This document shows, piece after piece, positions 1-8,929 of a stretch of DNA of 64,000 nt. This DNA comes from Bacteroidales bacterium (GTDB taxonomy: Bacteria; Bacteroidota; Bacteroidia; Bacteroidales; F082), in the NCBI GenBank assembly GCA_017651645.1, contig JAGCCO010000042.1, positions 129,821 through 193,820 of the forward strand. The letters are read 5' to 3'. Numbering within the stretch: the first letter of the stretch is position 1; each line of letters begins with the position of its first letter. Under the pieces are notes generated by a model. That model did no database searches, was not told the DNA's origin, and was given only the letters and a program-made list of their open reading frames with translations. A program made the translations under genes and the position numbers.

Positions 1-317
1 ATTGTGTTTATTCTATCTTGTTCGTTATCAAATTCTTCGTCAGTAATATACTCCAAATCATGCGCTATATCAAGTTGACATAAGGATTCTGCGAGAGAAC
101 CGTAAGCTATCTCGATGAAGTGCATCTTCTCTTTTATCGAAAATCTACCAGAACCTTCTGCAATGTTCGATGGGACTGAAATCACCGATCTGCGCAGTTG
201 GTCGCCCAAAGCATAAACTTCGTATTTTGGAAACTTTTGAAGAAGCTTATAGACCTCTTTAACTAATGCCTTTGATTCTTTATATACCCGTAAATCGAAA
301 AAAGTGAATTTGTTCAT
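1..317 (-). CDS. Four-helix-bundle protein (23S rRNA IVP family), C-terminus off window
   Basis: Reading left from the ATG at 317, an open frame runs to the window edge and gives about 105 residues beginning MNKFTFFDLRVYKESKALV. It contains the block SVPSNIAEGSGR, the signature of the four-helix-bundle family first named from 23S rRNA intervening sequences. Usual family length is about 115-125 residues, so only a few are missing. The biochemical role of these proteins is unknown. They are often scattered singly in Bacteroidota and next to polysaccharide genes. The start is preceded by AT-rich DNA and the repeat element at 347-455. Confidence 0.85.
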   Translation of the reverse strand, partial: MNKFTFFDLRVYKESKALVKEVYKLLQKFPKYEVYALGDQLRRSVISVPSNIAEGSGRFSIKEKMHFIEIAYGSLAESLCQLDIAHDLEYITDEEFDNEQDRINT

Positions 318-346
318 GTTGTTTGTTTTTATGGTTATTGTTGATT

Positions 347-455
347 GGTTAGCGTTTAGCGGTTAATGGTTAGCGTTGATCGATTAGGGGTTGGTGGTTA
401 ACGTTTTTTAGATGTCGCAACAGTTACGCTAACCGCTAACCCATAACCGCTAACC
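347..455. repeat. Inverted array of GGTTAGCG words
   Basis: The left arm (347-376) carries repeated GGTTAGCG/TTAGCGGTTA words. The right arm (426-455) carries the reverse complement CGCTAACC three times. The arms could fold into a long imperfect hairpin. The right arm ends on the base before the minus-strand stop codon of the epimerase gene (456-458), so it lies directly at that gene's 3' end. Confidence 0.75.
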
Positions 456-1451
456 TCACAGATTTGCTTTATACCATTCAATAGCCTCATTCAATCCACG
501 GGCGAAATCATATTCCGGGTTATAACCTAGCAAACGTTTCGCCTTGGAAATATCAGCATTCGAGTGCTTGATGTCGCCGGGGCGGTCGGGACCGAAACGG
601 GGCTCTATGTTTTTTCCCAAAGCCTTGGTCAAGTCGTAATAGATGTCGATAAGATATTCCCTTCCGCCGTAGGCTATGTTGAAGGCTTCTCCACTGGCCT
701 CATCGGGTGCCAGACAGGCTTTCAGATTGGCCTCAATCACATTCTCGATATATGTGAAATCCCGGCTTTGCTTGCCGTCGCCATTGATGGTGGGCTGCTC
801 GTCGTTGATGAGCATCTTGATGAACTTGGGGATAACTGCCGCGTAGGCACCGTTGGGGTCCTGCCGTCTTCCAAAGACATTGAAATAGCGTAAGCCTATG
901 GTCTTCAGACCATAATGTCTGGAGTATTGTTTGGCCCATTCTTCATCGGCGCGCTTACTGACGGCATAAGGTGAGAGCAGGTTGCCTTCCACGCCTTCTT
1001 TCTTGGGCAAATGCTCCTCATCGCCATAAACTGAAGAGCTGGAAGCATAGACAAAGGTCTTCACCTTGTTCTGCCTTGCAGCCTCCAGCATATTGAGTGT
1101 GCCCAGGATATTGTTCGCGCAATAGAACAGTGGCATTTCGATAGAACGTGGCACGCTGCCCCAAGCTGCTTCGTTCAGCACATAGTCCACGCCTTCGCAA
1201 GCATGCATGCAGGTGTCCAGGTCCTTGATGTCGCCCTTGATGAATTCGTAATTCGGATGATCCAGAAAAAGGTCGACATGGGCTTGCTTGCCCGTGCTCA
1301 AGTCGTCAAGGCAACGAACCCTATAACCCATTTTCAATATTGACTCACAAAGGTTGGAGCCTATGAAGCCAGCGCCACCGGTGACGAGGAATAGTGTGTC
1401 TTTAGGAAATTGTAGTTGAAAATAAGACATAGTTATTTTAGTAATTGTCAA
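456..1451 (-). CDS. WbpP-like UDP-N-acetylhexosamine 4-epimerase (SDR family)
   Basis: Extended short-chain dehydrogenase of 331 residues. The NAD-binding [11 protein letters not shown] motif is near residue 23, a YxxxK pair lies in SPYAVSKRADEEW, and GSVPRSI and RYFNVFGRRQDPNGAYAAV are near-identical to the WbpP/TviC group that interconverts UDP-GlcNAc and UDP-GalNAc (or the uronic acids). An ATG at 1430 (residue 8, MSYFQLQF) may be the real start, since the first seven residues precede nothing conserved. It ends the minus-strand nucleotide-sugar cluster, 21 bases after the WlbA-like gene. A UDP-glucuronate 4-epimerase is the main alternative, since substrate specificity cannot be read with certainty. 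Confidence 0.82.
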   Translation of the reverse strand: MTITKITMSYFQLQFPKDTLFLVTGGAGFIGSNLCESILKMGYRVRCLDDLSTGKQAHVDLFLDHPNYEFIKGDIKDLDTCMHACEGVDYVLNEAAWGSVPRSIEMPLFYCANNILGTLNMLEAARQNKVKTFVYASSSSVYGDEEHLPKKEGVEGNLLSPYAVSKRADEEWAKQYSRHYGLKTIGLRYFNVFGRRQDPNGAYAAVIPKFIKMLINDEQPTINGDGKQSRDFTYIENVIEANLKACLAPDEASGEAFNIAYGGREYLIDIYYDLTKALGKNIEPRFGPDRPGDIKHSNADISKAKRLLGYNPEYDFARGLNEAIEWYKANL

Positions 1452-1472
1452 CCCTACTTATGATATAATTGT

Positions 1473-2441
1473 TTATTTCCACCCAAAGGGATGTCCGCTA
1501 AGCGGCAGTTTGGCCATGGGATGGTAGTCGCCGATGAGGCCGACGGGTTTGGCGTTGCGGATTTGATACACGATGTTGATGCAACGACGGGCTTCCTCTA
1601 TGCCGAAGCCGCGACCGGCCAAGATCTCCTGATAGCTCTTGGTATGCAGCTCGGTGAAGCCTTGGCTGAACTCGAACTCCTCGCCGTCGATCATGATGGT
1701 GCGGTAGGTACGCTTCTCCCCTTCCACGGCATTGGGCGGCAAGGTGTCGGCGTTGATGCTGAGGAAATAACGCACACGGGCACGTTTCAGCTCCAGATAG
1801 CCCGCCACACGGTCGTGCGAGGCCACGTGGACGATGTTCTTCTGCACGTCGCCGAAAATCCAGCTCAACATGTCGTAGAAATGCACGCCGATGTTGGTGG
1901 CGATGCCGCCGCTCTTGTTGATGTCGCCCTTCCACGAGGCATAATACCAGTTGCCACGCGAGGTGATATAAGTCAAGTCGATGTCATAGATTTTGTCCTT
2001 CGGGCCTTCCTCGATTTTCTTCTTTAAAGCCACGATTTTGTCGTGCAGACGGAGCTGGAAGATGGTATACGCCTTATGGCCTTGGCGTTCTTCCACTTTC
2101 TGCAAGGCGTCGATGTTCCAAGGATTGAGCACCAGAGGCTTCTCGCAGATGACATCGGCACCGAGACGCAGTCCGTAACGGGTGTGGGCGTCGTGCAGGT
2201 AGTTGGGTGTGCAGACCGTCACGAAATCGATCTGCTTGCCTTCGTCCCTCAGCTTGGTGTTGTGGCGGTCGAAGAGCTCCTGCTCGGTGAAGAAGGCAGC
2301 CTTGGGGAAGTAGCTGTCCATGATGCCGACGCTGTCGCTTTTGTCGTAGGCGGAGACTAGGTCATTGCCTGTGTCTTTGATGGCCTTCAAGTGGCGTGGG
2401 GCGATGTATCCCCCCACGCCAATGATTGCAAAATTTTTCAT
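1473..2441 (-). CDS. WlbA/WbpB-like UDP-GlcNAcA 3-dehydrogenase (Gfo/Idh/MocA)
   Basis: 322 residues with an N-terminal Rossmann motif (IIGVGGYIAPRHL), the catalytic Glu-Lys-Pro at residues 100-102 (CEKPLVLNPWNIDAL) and His187 in GVHFYD. This is the pattern of WlbA/WbpB, which oxidise C3 of UDP-N-acetylglucosaminuronate as the first step to 2,3-diamino-uronic acids. Its ATG overlaps the nagB stop by one base (TAATG), so the two are translationally coupled. The usual partners WbpE and WbpD are not adjacent; the only aminotransferase near is FdtB-like. Whether the pathway goes to a diamino sugar or serves another 3-keto sugar is open. Confidence 0.82.
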   Translation of the reverse strand: MKNFAIIGVGGYIAPRHLKAIKDTGNDLVSAYDKSDSVGIMDSYFPKAAFFTEQELFDRHNTKLRDEGKQIDFVTVCTPNYLHDAHTRYGLRLGADVICEKPLVLNPWNIDALQKVEERQGHKAYTIFQLRLHDKIVALKKKIEEGPKDKIYDIDLTYITSRGNWYYASWKGDINKSGGIATNIGVHFYDMLSWIFGDVQKNIVHVASHDRVAGYLELKRARVRYFLSINADTLPPNAVEGEKRTYRTIMIDGEEFEFSQGFTELHTKSYQEILAGRGFGIEEARRCINIVYQIRNAKPVGLIGDYHPMAKLPLSGHPFGWK

Positions 2442-3232
2442 TACAGATTATTCTTTTCGATATCCTTAAAGTACTTGACGGTCTGATACTTGAGCTCATC
2501 ACAGGCTTCGTCATCGCAGACGATGATGCCCTTCGGATGCATCTGCAGCACGCTTACCGTCCACATCTGGCTCACACCACCTTCGATGGCATGAGCAATG
2601 GCGCGGGCCTTGTTGTGGCCGTTGGCCAGGATCATCACCTCACGGCTGTCCATGACGGTACCTACACCCACGGTGAGGGCGGTCTTCGGCACCTTATTAA
2701 TATCGTGGTCGAAGAAGCGGGAGTTGGCGATGATGGTGTCGGAAGTCAAGGTCTTCACACGGGTGCGTGAGGTCAGGGAGCTGCCGGGCTCGTTGAAGGC
2801 GATGTGGCCATCAGGACCGATGCCGCCCATGAAGAGGTCGATGCCACCATAGCTCTTGATCTTGGCCTCATAGCGGGCGCATTCGGCCTCGAGGTCTTCG
2901 GCATTACCGTTCAGGATGTTGACGTTTTCCTTCTTGATATCGATGTGCTTGAAGAAATTGTTCCACATGAAACTATGGTAGCTCTCCGGATGGTCTTCGG
3001 GGATGCGGACATACTCGTCCATGTTGAAGGTGACCACATTCTTGAAGGAGACCTTGCCTTTCTTGTAGAGGCGGACCAACTCCTTATAGGTGCCCAAGGG
3101 GGTGGAACCGGTGGGGAGACCGAGGATGAAAGGCTTCTTCGCCGTAGGCTTGAAAGCGTTGATACGTTCGACAATGTGGTTGGCTGCCCAACGCGACATG
3201 GCGTCGGCGTTTTTTTCGATGATTACTCTCAT
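2441..3232 (-). CDS. nagB: Glucosamine-6-phosphate deaminase
   Basis: 263 residues, the standard NagB length. It converts glucosamine-6-phosphate to fructose-6-phosphate and ammonia, linking amino-sugar and glycolytic pools in the cytosol. All catalytic residues sit at the canonical numbers: Asp72 in FNMDEY, Asp141 and His143 in [11 protein letters not shown], and Glu148. The phosphate loop LPTGSTPLG is at 39-47. Its place inside a nucleotide-sugar operon suggests it tunes hexosamine supply for UDP-sugar synthesis rather than only catabolism; that is inference. No adjacent nagA or transporter is present. Confidence 0.95.
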   Translation of the reverse strand: MRVIIEKNADAMSRWAANHIVERINAFKPTAKKPFILGLPTGSTPLGTYKELVRLYKKGKVSFKNVVTFNMDEYVRIPEDHPESYHSFMWNNFFKHIDIKKENVNILNGNAEDLEAECARYEAKIKSYGGIDLFMGGIGPDGHIAFNEPGSSLTSRTRVKTLTSDTIIANSRFFDHDINKVPKTALTVGVGTVMDSREVMILANGHNKARAIAHAIEGGVSQMWTVSVLQMHPKGIIVCDDEACDELKYQTVKYFKDIEKNNL

Positions 3233-3247
3233 TTTGTATAGTTTTAA

Positions 3248-3275
3248 GTTATTCAGTTGTTCAGTTATTCAGTTG
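3248..3275. repeat. Short tandem GTTATTCAGTT words
   Basis: GTTATTCAGTTGTTCAGTTATTCAGTTG is a run of near-identical 9-11 base words just upstream of nagB and downstream of the DUF4954 gene. It is another example of the low-complexity boundary repeats found through this window. Confidence 0.6.
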
Positions 3276-3309
3276 CTTCTGGCTGCTGGCAGTTCCAACC
3301 CTTGTTTAT

Positions 3310-3340
3310 GAGATCGCGGGTCTGTGCCCGCGATGAGGCT
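3310..3340. repeat. GCGGGT palindromic element, copy A
   Basis: GAGATCGCGGGTCT followed by a short loop and CCCGCGATGAGGC forms a GC-rich hairpin. Three related copies lie at 9887-9918, 10987-11018 and 11102-11135. This copy sits about 32 bases past the DUF4954 stop codon and could act as an mRNA 3'-end stabiliser or weak terminator. Confidence 0.7.
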
Positions 3341-3371
3341 CGGGGCGTGGGACTGCCAGAGGCCATAAGCA

Positions 3372-5585
3372 TTAAAAATGATTTCTGATGTATTCCAAAA
3401 TCGACTTCTCGAATGTCTCGGTCTCTTCGCGGATCTGTTGGACGAAGCCGACTTCATCGATCTTGCCGATGACGGCGATCTTCTCCTCCTCGTTGCGGTA
3501 GGTGGCGTTGCGGAATTCGTTTTCGTAGTCTTTCTTGCGGCTTTCGTAGACTTGGTCGCAGATGAAGTGCTGGATACGGATAGCCTTCTCCAGGTTCTCA
3601 TACCACATCTCCTTGGTGAGTATGTCGGCGTCGTCCTTGTAGAGGAACATCAGCGAGAAGTAGGCGTGACGCAGTTTCTCATGCTGATAGTTCTCCCATA
3701 GTTCGTCGTAACGGTGATGGATCTCATCCCAGGTGTTGAGTTTGCCGTCGCGAATGTCGGCACGCAGCTGGTCAGCATATTCCTCGGGCATGGTCTGACC
3801 GCCGAGGTTGATCCATTTGCGGAGACGTTTGCCTTTCATGTGGTTCACGATGGCCTCCATGTCCGTTTCAGGATGTTTTTTCAAATAATCCAGGAGGGTC
3901 TTCACGGCATAATAGGTAATCATGTCGCCATAAGCGTGATAGGCCTCCAATGGTTTAAGGATGCGTACTTTGCGTTTGCCTTTCTCCATGTGTTCGCCGA
4001 AGACTTCCAACGACTTCACGGTTTCGGGTTCGTTTTCAAAAAGGTTCTTGCCACATTCACGCAGGTCGTAGTACTCGTACTTCGAGGGGTCTTCGCCCTT
4101 TGAACGGAGATAGGCCTTGGCAACCCAGACCTCCAGCAGCTTACGGGCCTCGATGGTCTCTTCGATGGTATCGGGGGCGAGGGTCTCGAACTCGATGTGT
4201 TGGATTTTGCGTAAACGCTTGTCGCGTTTCACATACTTCGAGGTGTTGCGCGCAATGGCGTACATGTTATACAACCACCAATAGGCGGGCATGACTTCCA
4301 ACTCGTTCTTGGTCGTGTTGTTGTTGACCAGACAGAACGGCAGCATGATATTGAGCTCGCTGGGGTAGTCGGCCTTGGAGAGCAAGGTGAACGAAGCGAA
4401 CTTCGAGGAGTGCTTCACGCTGGAGCAGAGGCCTGGCCAGAAGCCACGCGAGGCCACAATCTCGCCATCGGTGGCGCGGCTGTTGTGGTTGGAGCCGATG
4501 GTGGCACCAGCCGCCATGTTGCTCTGACCCATCACGCAGGCCGAAATCAGGAAGGAGTTGTTGTGGTGCTGCTCGTGCGAGGGGAAGATGAGGTTGTTCA
4601 ACACCTCGCAGCAGGAGATGGTGGAGTTGTCGCCCAACACGGAGTGGATGAGGCGGGCGCCGTATTTCAGGTTGCAGTTGTCGCCGAGCACGAAGCGGGT
4701 GGCCACCACCGAATAGAAGATACGGCAACCGTAGCCCGTCACGCCGTTCACCAAGATGACACCCTCGCCGATTTGCGAAGGCTCTTCTTCCGATGAGTTG
4801 ATGGTGACGTTCTTCAGCTTGCTCGCACCCTTGATGTAGCAATGCGGTCCCACCTTGGCATCCTTCAGGATCCAGCAGTTCTTGATGACGCACGACTCAC
4901 CGATGGTGCCATAGTAGCCACGGTGGAAGTCGACGCTGGCCTGGGTGATCTCCTTGAGACGCTCTTGCAGCTTGGTGTCGTCGGTGTATTTGGCCCAGAG
5001 GTAGGCATCGGCGGTGATCATGCCGTCGAAAGGCAGAATTTTACGGGTACCGATTTCGTTCATCACCTCGAGCCACACGCGTACGTCTTCGGGCTCACCT
5101 TCCTTGATGGTGCCGTTGCCGAACTTGGAGTGGTCGGTGGTGGAGATTTCCTGGATGTTGAAGAGGATGGTCTTGTCGCCGATGATGTAGTTGGCCATGT
5201 AATGCACATCATGGATGGCCACGTCGTCGCCGATGTCGCAGGAGATGATGCTGCTGTTGGAAATGCCCACCGGCACACGGAGGTCATGGTATTGCAGCAC
5301 CTTGCGGTTGATGCGGCCGATGCGCACCTTGCCGAAGAAGTGGTTGTTGTGTACCATATTGGTGTCGAACTCGTCGGTGACCCAGATGTCGTCCCAGTTG
5401 GTGGCCGAGTTGCTGTTTTTCACTAGGCGCTCGATCTCATCGGTATGCAGGTGTCGCCAACCTCCTGCAGGCTTTTTCACCTGCTGGTCGCGGTAATAGT
5501 ATTCGTCATGTCCGTCATGCAAGTACTTTTCGTCGATGAAGTTCTTGTATATCCGGTCATAATCTATGATTGTTACTTTATCCAT
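3372..5585 (-). CDS. DUF4954 family protein with left-handed beta-helix
   Basis: 737 residues. Roughly residues 90-400 read as irregular hexapeptide repeats (GEGVILVNGV, GDNCNLKYGARLIHSVLGDNSTISCCEV), typical of left-handed beta-helix sugar or nucleotide-sugar acyltransferases. The C-terminal 300 residues are helical and charged. The size and order match the Bacteroidota DUF4954 family, whose reaction is not established. Placement among UDP- and dTDP-sugar genes makes an acyltransferase or nucleotidyltransferase-associated role plausible. It starts at an ATG (5585) giving MDKVTIIDYDRIYK; the 186-base gap upstream holds a hairpin at 5641-5677. Confidence 0.8.
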   Translation of the reverse strand: MDKVTIIDYDRIYKNFIDEKYLHDGHDEYYYRDQQVKKPAGGWRHLHTDEIERLVKNSNSATNWDDIWVTDEFDTNMVHNNHFFGKVRIGRINRKVLQYHDLRVPVGISNSSIISCDIGDDVAIHDVHYMANYIIGDKTILFNIQEISTTDHSKFGNGTIKEGEPEDVRVWLEVMNEIGTRKILPFDGMITADAYLWAKYTDDTKLQERLKEITQASVDFHRGYYGTIGESCVIKNCWILKDAKVGPHCYIKGASKLKNVTINSSEEEPSQIGEGVILVNGVTGYGCRIFYSVVATRFVLGDNCNLKYGARLIHSVLGDNSTISCCEVLNNLIFPSHEQHHNNSFLISACVMGQSNMAAGATIGSNHNSRATDGEIVASRGFWPGLCSSVKHSSKFASFTLLSKADYPSELNIMLPFCLVNNNTTKNELEVMPAYWWLYNMYAIARNTSKYVKRDKRLRKIQHIEFETLAPDTIEETIEARKLLEVWVAKAYLRSKGEDPSKYEYYDLRECGKNLFENEPETVKSLEVFGEHMEKGKRKVRILKPLEAYHAYGDMITYYAVKTLLDYLKKHPETDMEAIVNHMKGKRLRKWINLGGQTMPEEYADQLRADIRDGKLNTWDEIHHRYDELWENYQHEKLRHAYFSLMFLYKDDADILTKEMWYENLEKAIRIQHFICDQVYESRKKDYENEFRNATYRNEEEKIAVIGKIDEVGFVQQIREETETFEKSILEYIRNHF

Positions 5586-5640
5586 TTAATTCTGTGAGTA
5601 TTTATTTAGTTTTCAATTAGTTAATTAATCCATGATGATT

Positions 5641-5677
5641 TTGACTGAGTTCGGGTTATTCCCGTCGTCTCAGTCAA
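5641..5677. other. Perfect 9-bp stem hairpin between fdtB and DUF4954
   Basis: TTGACTGAG and CTCAGTCAA pair exactly, with an inner GGG/CCC pair around TTATT. It lies in the 186-base spacer between the fdtB stop and the DUF4954 start on the minus strand. No U-run follows on the minus strand, so it is not a standard terminator; a processing site or leader structure are options. Confidence 0.5.
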
Positions 5678-5771
5678 CGGTTACGGAAAAGGACGCACAA
5701 CGGTACCATAACGAATGCCTTTGTGTCTATAGAACGATATGTGATTCGTTACATTCATGTATTTAGGTGCT

Positions 5772-6878
5772 CTATGCAAAGCTATTGATCAAATCAACAA
5801 CATGGCTGACCTCGTCCATGGTGATAGTGGGGCCAATGGGTAGGCTCAGCTCATGGTCGGCGATATATTCCGATATTGGAAGGTGCATCCCGTTCCATGC
5901 CTTGTAACACTCCTGTTTGTGGGGTGCGATGGGATAATGGATCAATGTTCCCACGCCGTTTTTCTCCAGATAGTCGTGCAAGGCGTCCCGTTTCTCACAA
6001 AGGATGGGGAACAGGTGATAGACGTTCTGCTCATCAGGCAATCTATCGGGAAGGGAAACCAAGGGATGCTTGATATGGTCGTAATAAAAACGGGCCACTG
6101 CCTTACGGTGGGCGTTGTCCTCCACCAGGTATTTCAGTTTCACGTCCAACACCGCGGCCTGGATCTCATCCAAACGGCTGTTGCGGCCAGTGTATTTGAA
6201 GACGTATTTCTTCGAAGAGCCGTAATTGGCTAAAGTGCGAACAGCTTTGGCGAGTTCGTCATCATTAGTAGTTACGGCCCCTCCATCACCTAAAGCACCA
6301 AGATTTTTGCCAGGATAAAAACTATGACCTGCAGCATCGCCAATGCTTCCAGTCATACGGCCATCCGAATATAAACAGCCATGTGCCTGTGCGTTGTCTT
6401 CTACCAACTTTAAGTTATATTTCTTGCACAAGATGCCAATTATGTCAGTATAAGCATTACGACCATAGAGGTGCACGATGCAGATGGCCTTGGTTTTGGA
6501 GGTAATCCTTTCCTCTATTTTATCGTCATCGATTTCGAGCGTGTTCAACTTGGGTTCGACGAGAACGGGCTTCAATCCGTTTTCCGTGAGGGCAAGGATG
6601 GTGGCGATGTAGGTGTTGGCTGGAACGATGACTTCGTCGCCTGGTTGCATCACTCCCAGTTCGATGTAAGCGCGGAAAATCCATATCAGGGCATCCAAGC
6701 CGTTGGCACAACCCACGGCGTGTTTGGTGCCGATAAACTTGGCATAGTCAGCCTCAAAGCATTCGTTCTCCTTGCCTTGCAGGTACCATCCGCTATTCAC
6801 CACACGGGTGACCGCCGCGTTGATTTCGTCACCATGCAAGGCCGTCACGTCTTTTAGTGAAAGAAAAGGGATTTTCAT
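5772..6878 (-). CDS. fdtB: FdtB-like PLP-dependent sugar aminotransferase
   Basis: 368 residues of the DegT/DnrJ/EryC1/StrS class. NGLDALIW and [12 protein letters not shown] form the cofactor pocket, EDNAQAHG supplies the Asp that contacts the pyridine ring, and [16 protein letters not shown] contains the Schiff-base lysine. Similar proteins (FdtB, QdtB) aminate C3 of dTDP-3-keto-6-deoxyhexose. The gene lies 17 bases after an FdtA-type isomerase and in one run with rmlA-rmlB, which supports the dTDP-Fuc3N or Qui3N assignment. No separate FdtC-type N-acetyltransferase is adjacent. Confidence 0.86.
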   Translation of the reverse strand: MKIPFLSLKDVTALHGDEINAAVTRVVNSGWYLQGKENECFEADYAKFIGTKHAVGCANGLDALIWIFRAYIELGVMQPGDEVIVPANTYIATILALTENGLKPVLVEPKLNTLEIDDDKIEERITSKTKAICIVHLYGRNAYTDIIGILCKKYNLKLVEDNAQAHGCLYSDGRMTGSIGDAAGHSFYPGKNLGALGDGGAVTTNDDELAKAVRTLANYGSSKKYVFKYTGRNSRLDEIQAAVLDVKLKYLVEDNAHRKAVARFYYDHIKHPLVSLPDRLPDEQNVYHLFPILCEKRDALHDYLEKNGVGTLIHYPIAPHKQECYKAWNGMHLPISEYIADHELSLPIGPTITMDEVSHVVDLINSFA

Positions 6879-6895
6879 CTTTGTTCAATTTTGCG

Positions 6896-7777
6896 TTACA
6901 AACGATTTCTAAACTCCAAAAACGCGTCATAGTCTCTGATATAGTCTTCGGGTTGGTACACTTCCGAGGCCACCACCATGCACACCGCACCCGAAGAAAA
7001 GTCCTCCAGGTCTCTCCATAAGCCTGGCTTGACGTAAAGCCCTTGGTAGGGACGGTTCAAGAAGAACGTCTTTTTGTTCACTCCGTCATCCAAGACCACC
7101 TTAAAAGAGCCCGACACGGCAACGATCAGTTGTTCCAAGGTCTTATGGGCATGGGCACCGCGTGACACTCCACCTGGGACATCATAAAGATAATACACCC
7201 TCTTGCAGTTGAACGGAAGTGTCATGCCGTTTTCAACCACGGTGAGATCACCACTTCGTTCACTATGATGCTTGTCCAATTCAATCAGCGAACAATCCTT
7301 GACATGAAAACGTTTGTGTTCACGACAAGACGGGGCGGACAGGGGTTGCACCGGATGTGTCGCAGCAGGATGCTTTGCGAATTCGCAAAACGCGTCATAG
7401 TCCCTGATGTAGTCATCCTCGCTGTAGGGAATGCTACCAAACTCCAAAGCCACGGCGTTGGTGGAAAACTCCCTGATCTCGCGCCATACGCCTTTCGGAA
7501 TGTAAAGACCGTAATAGGAGCGGTTCAGTGTAAAGGTACGGGTGTTTGTTCCGTCGTTGATCAGAATCTCAAAAGACCCCGACAGGGCAATCACCAGTTC
7601 CTCGTTATTGATTTCGGCGTGTCCGCCACGGCTGATGCCTCCCGGGACGTCGTAGAGCCAATAGACCCGACGGATCTCAAAAGGCATCTGGGCGAATTGT
7701 TCCGCAAAGGACAGGTTGCCTCTTGCGTCCAAAAACTTGGGCAATTCAATTATCTTTGCCTCATCGACGCTCATCAT
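6896..7777 (-). CDS. fdtA: Tandem FdtA/QdtA-type dTDP-sugar 3,4-oxoisomerase
   Basis: 293 residues made of two copies of the FdtA cupin (about 5-133 and 160-290), against about 140 residues for a single FdtA. FdtA converts dTDP-4-keto-6-deoxyglucose to the 3-keto isomer using a His-x-His pair. The second copy keeps it (RGAHAHK, His209 and His211). The first reads RGGHAEIN, so the second His is Glu55. Both copies share the block DYIRDYDAF. The start ATG overlaps the rmlB stop (ATGA), giving tight coupling. The likeliest reading is one active domain plus a degenerate or re-purposed domain. Confidence 0.88.
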   Translation of the reverse strand: MMSVDEAKIIELPKFLDARGNLSFAEQFAQMPFEIRRVYWLYDVPGGISRGGHAEINNEELVIALSGSFEILINDGTNTRTFTLNRSYYGLYIPKGVWREIREFSTNAVALEFGSIPYSEDDYIRDYDAFCEFAKHPAATHPVQPLSAPSCREHKRFHVKDCSLIELDKHHSERSGDLTVVENGMTLPFNCKRVYYLYDVPGGVSRGAHAHKTLEQLIVAVSGSFKVVLDDGVNKKTFFLNRPYQGLYVKPGLWRDLEDFSSGAVCMVVASEVYQPEDYIRDYDAFLEFRNRL

Positions 7778-8916
7778 CTGTTTTTATACATGTCGTCGTA
7801 ATACTTCTGGTAGTCACCCGAGGTGACGTTGTCCATCCACTCTTGGTTGTCGAGATACCAGCGGACGGTCTTTTCGATGCCTTCCTCGAACTGGAGACTC
7901 GGCTCCCAGCCCAGTTCCTTCTGGAGCTTGGTCGAGTCAATGGCGTAGCGCATATCGTGACCAGCACGGTCGGTGACGTAGGTGATCAGGTCCATGTCGG
8001 CGCCTTCGGGACGGCCCAGCAAGCGGTCAACGGTGTTAATCAAGACCTTGATGAGGTCGATGTTCTTCCACTCGTTGAAGCCGCCGATGTTGTAGGTCTC
8101 GGCGATCTTGCCCTCATGGAAGATGAGGTCGATGGCTCTTGCATGGTCCACCACATAGAGCCAGTCGCGTACGTTCTCGCCCTTGCCGTAGACAGGCAAC
8201 GGCTTGCGGTGGCGGATGTTGTTGATGAACAACGGTATCAGCTTCTCGGGGAACTGATACGGGCCGTAGTTGTTGGAGCAGTTGGTCACCACCGTAGGCA
8301 TGCCGTAGGTATCATGGAAGGCGCGCACGAAGTGGTCGCTGCTGGCCTTGGCAGCACTATAGGGACTGTGGGGTTGGTATTTCAGGTCCTCGGTGAAGAA
8401 CTTGTCACCGTATGCCAGATGGTGTTTGCCCGAAGAGGCCTTGGTGCTGAAGGGCGGCATGATGCCTTGGGGATCGGTGAGCTCAAGGGCGCCGTAGACT
8501 TCGTCGGTGCTGATGTGGTAGAAGCGTTTGCCTTCCCATTTCTCAGGCAGGCTCTCCCAATACAACTTGGCGGCCTGCAACATCGACAGCGTTCCCATCA
8601 CATTGGTCTGGGCGAAGGTGAACGGGTCCTTGATGGAACGGTCCACATGGCTCTCGGCGGCGAGGTGGATGATGCCGTCGACGTGTTCGTCTTGCATGAG
8701 CTTGTAGATGGTCTCGAAGTCGCAGATGTCGGCCTTGACGAACTTGTAGTTCGGCTTGTCCTCGATGTCCTTGAGGTTGGCGAGGTTACCGGCATAGGTC
8801 AGCTTGTCGAGGTTGATGATCTTGTAGTCGGGGTATTTGTTCACGAACAGACGGACGACGTGGTTGCCGATGAAGCCTGCACCTCCAGTGATGATAATTG
8901 AGCGTTTGTATGACAT
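7774..8916 (-). CDS. rmlB: dTDP-glucose 4,6-dehydratase
   Basis: 380 residues. Makes dTDP-4-keto-6-deoxyglucose, the branch point to rhamnose and to 3-amino-3,6-dideoxy sugars. [14 protein letters not shown] is the NAD-binding motif, STDEVYGAL carries the catalytic Asp-Glu pair, and YSAAKASSDHFV the YxxxK. It is slightly longer than the usual 350-360 residues because of an insert around GIMPPFSTKASSGKHHLAYG. No rmlC or rmlD is in the window, and the downstream fdtA and fdtB fit the amino-sugar branch instead of rhamnose. Confidence 0.93.
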   Translation of the reverse strand: MSYKRSIIITGGAGFIGNHVVRLFVNKYPDYKIINLDKLTYAGNLANLKDIEDKPNYKFVKADICDFETIYKLMQDEHVDGIIHLAAESHVDRSIKDPFTFAQTNVMGTLSMLQAAKLYWESLPEKWEGKRFYHISTDEVYGALELTDPQGIMPPFSTKASSGKHHLAYGDKFFTEDLKYQPHSPYSAAKASSDHFVRAFHDTYGMPTVVTNCSNNYGPYQFPEKLIPLFINNIRHRKPLPVYGKGENVRDWLYVVDHARAIDLIFHEGKIAETYNIGGFNEWKNIDLIKVLINTVDRLLGRPEGADMDLITYVTDRAGHDMRYAIDSTKLQKELGWEPSLQFEEGIEKTVRWYLDNQEWMDNVTSGDYQKYYDDMYKNR

Positions 8917-8929
8917 AGTTATTGGGTTG

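Noticed and set aside
564..893. Open frames on the strand opposite to real genes (for example here, and 4842-5426, 7723-8901, 18835-20163, 22430-23008, 23588-24226, 52412-53224, 53459-54199)
   Set aside because: They overlap well-recognised genes in full, have no promoter or known motif, and arise from codon bias of the real frame.
5641..5677. Hairpin as an intrinsic terminator of the fdtB transcript
   Set aside because: No T-run follows on the minus strand; kept only as an unexplained stem.
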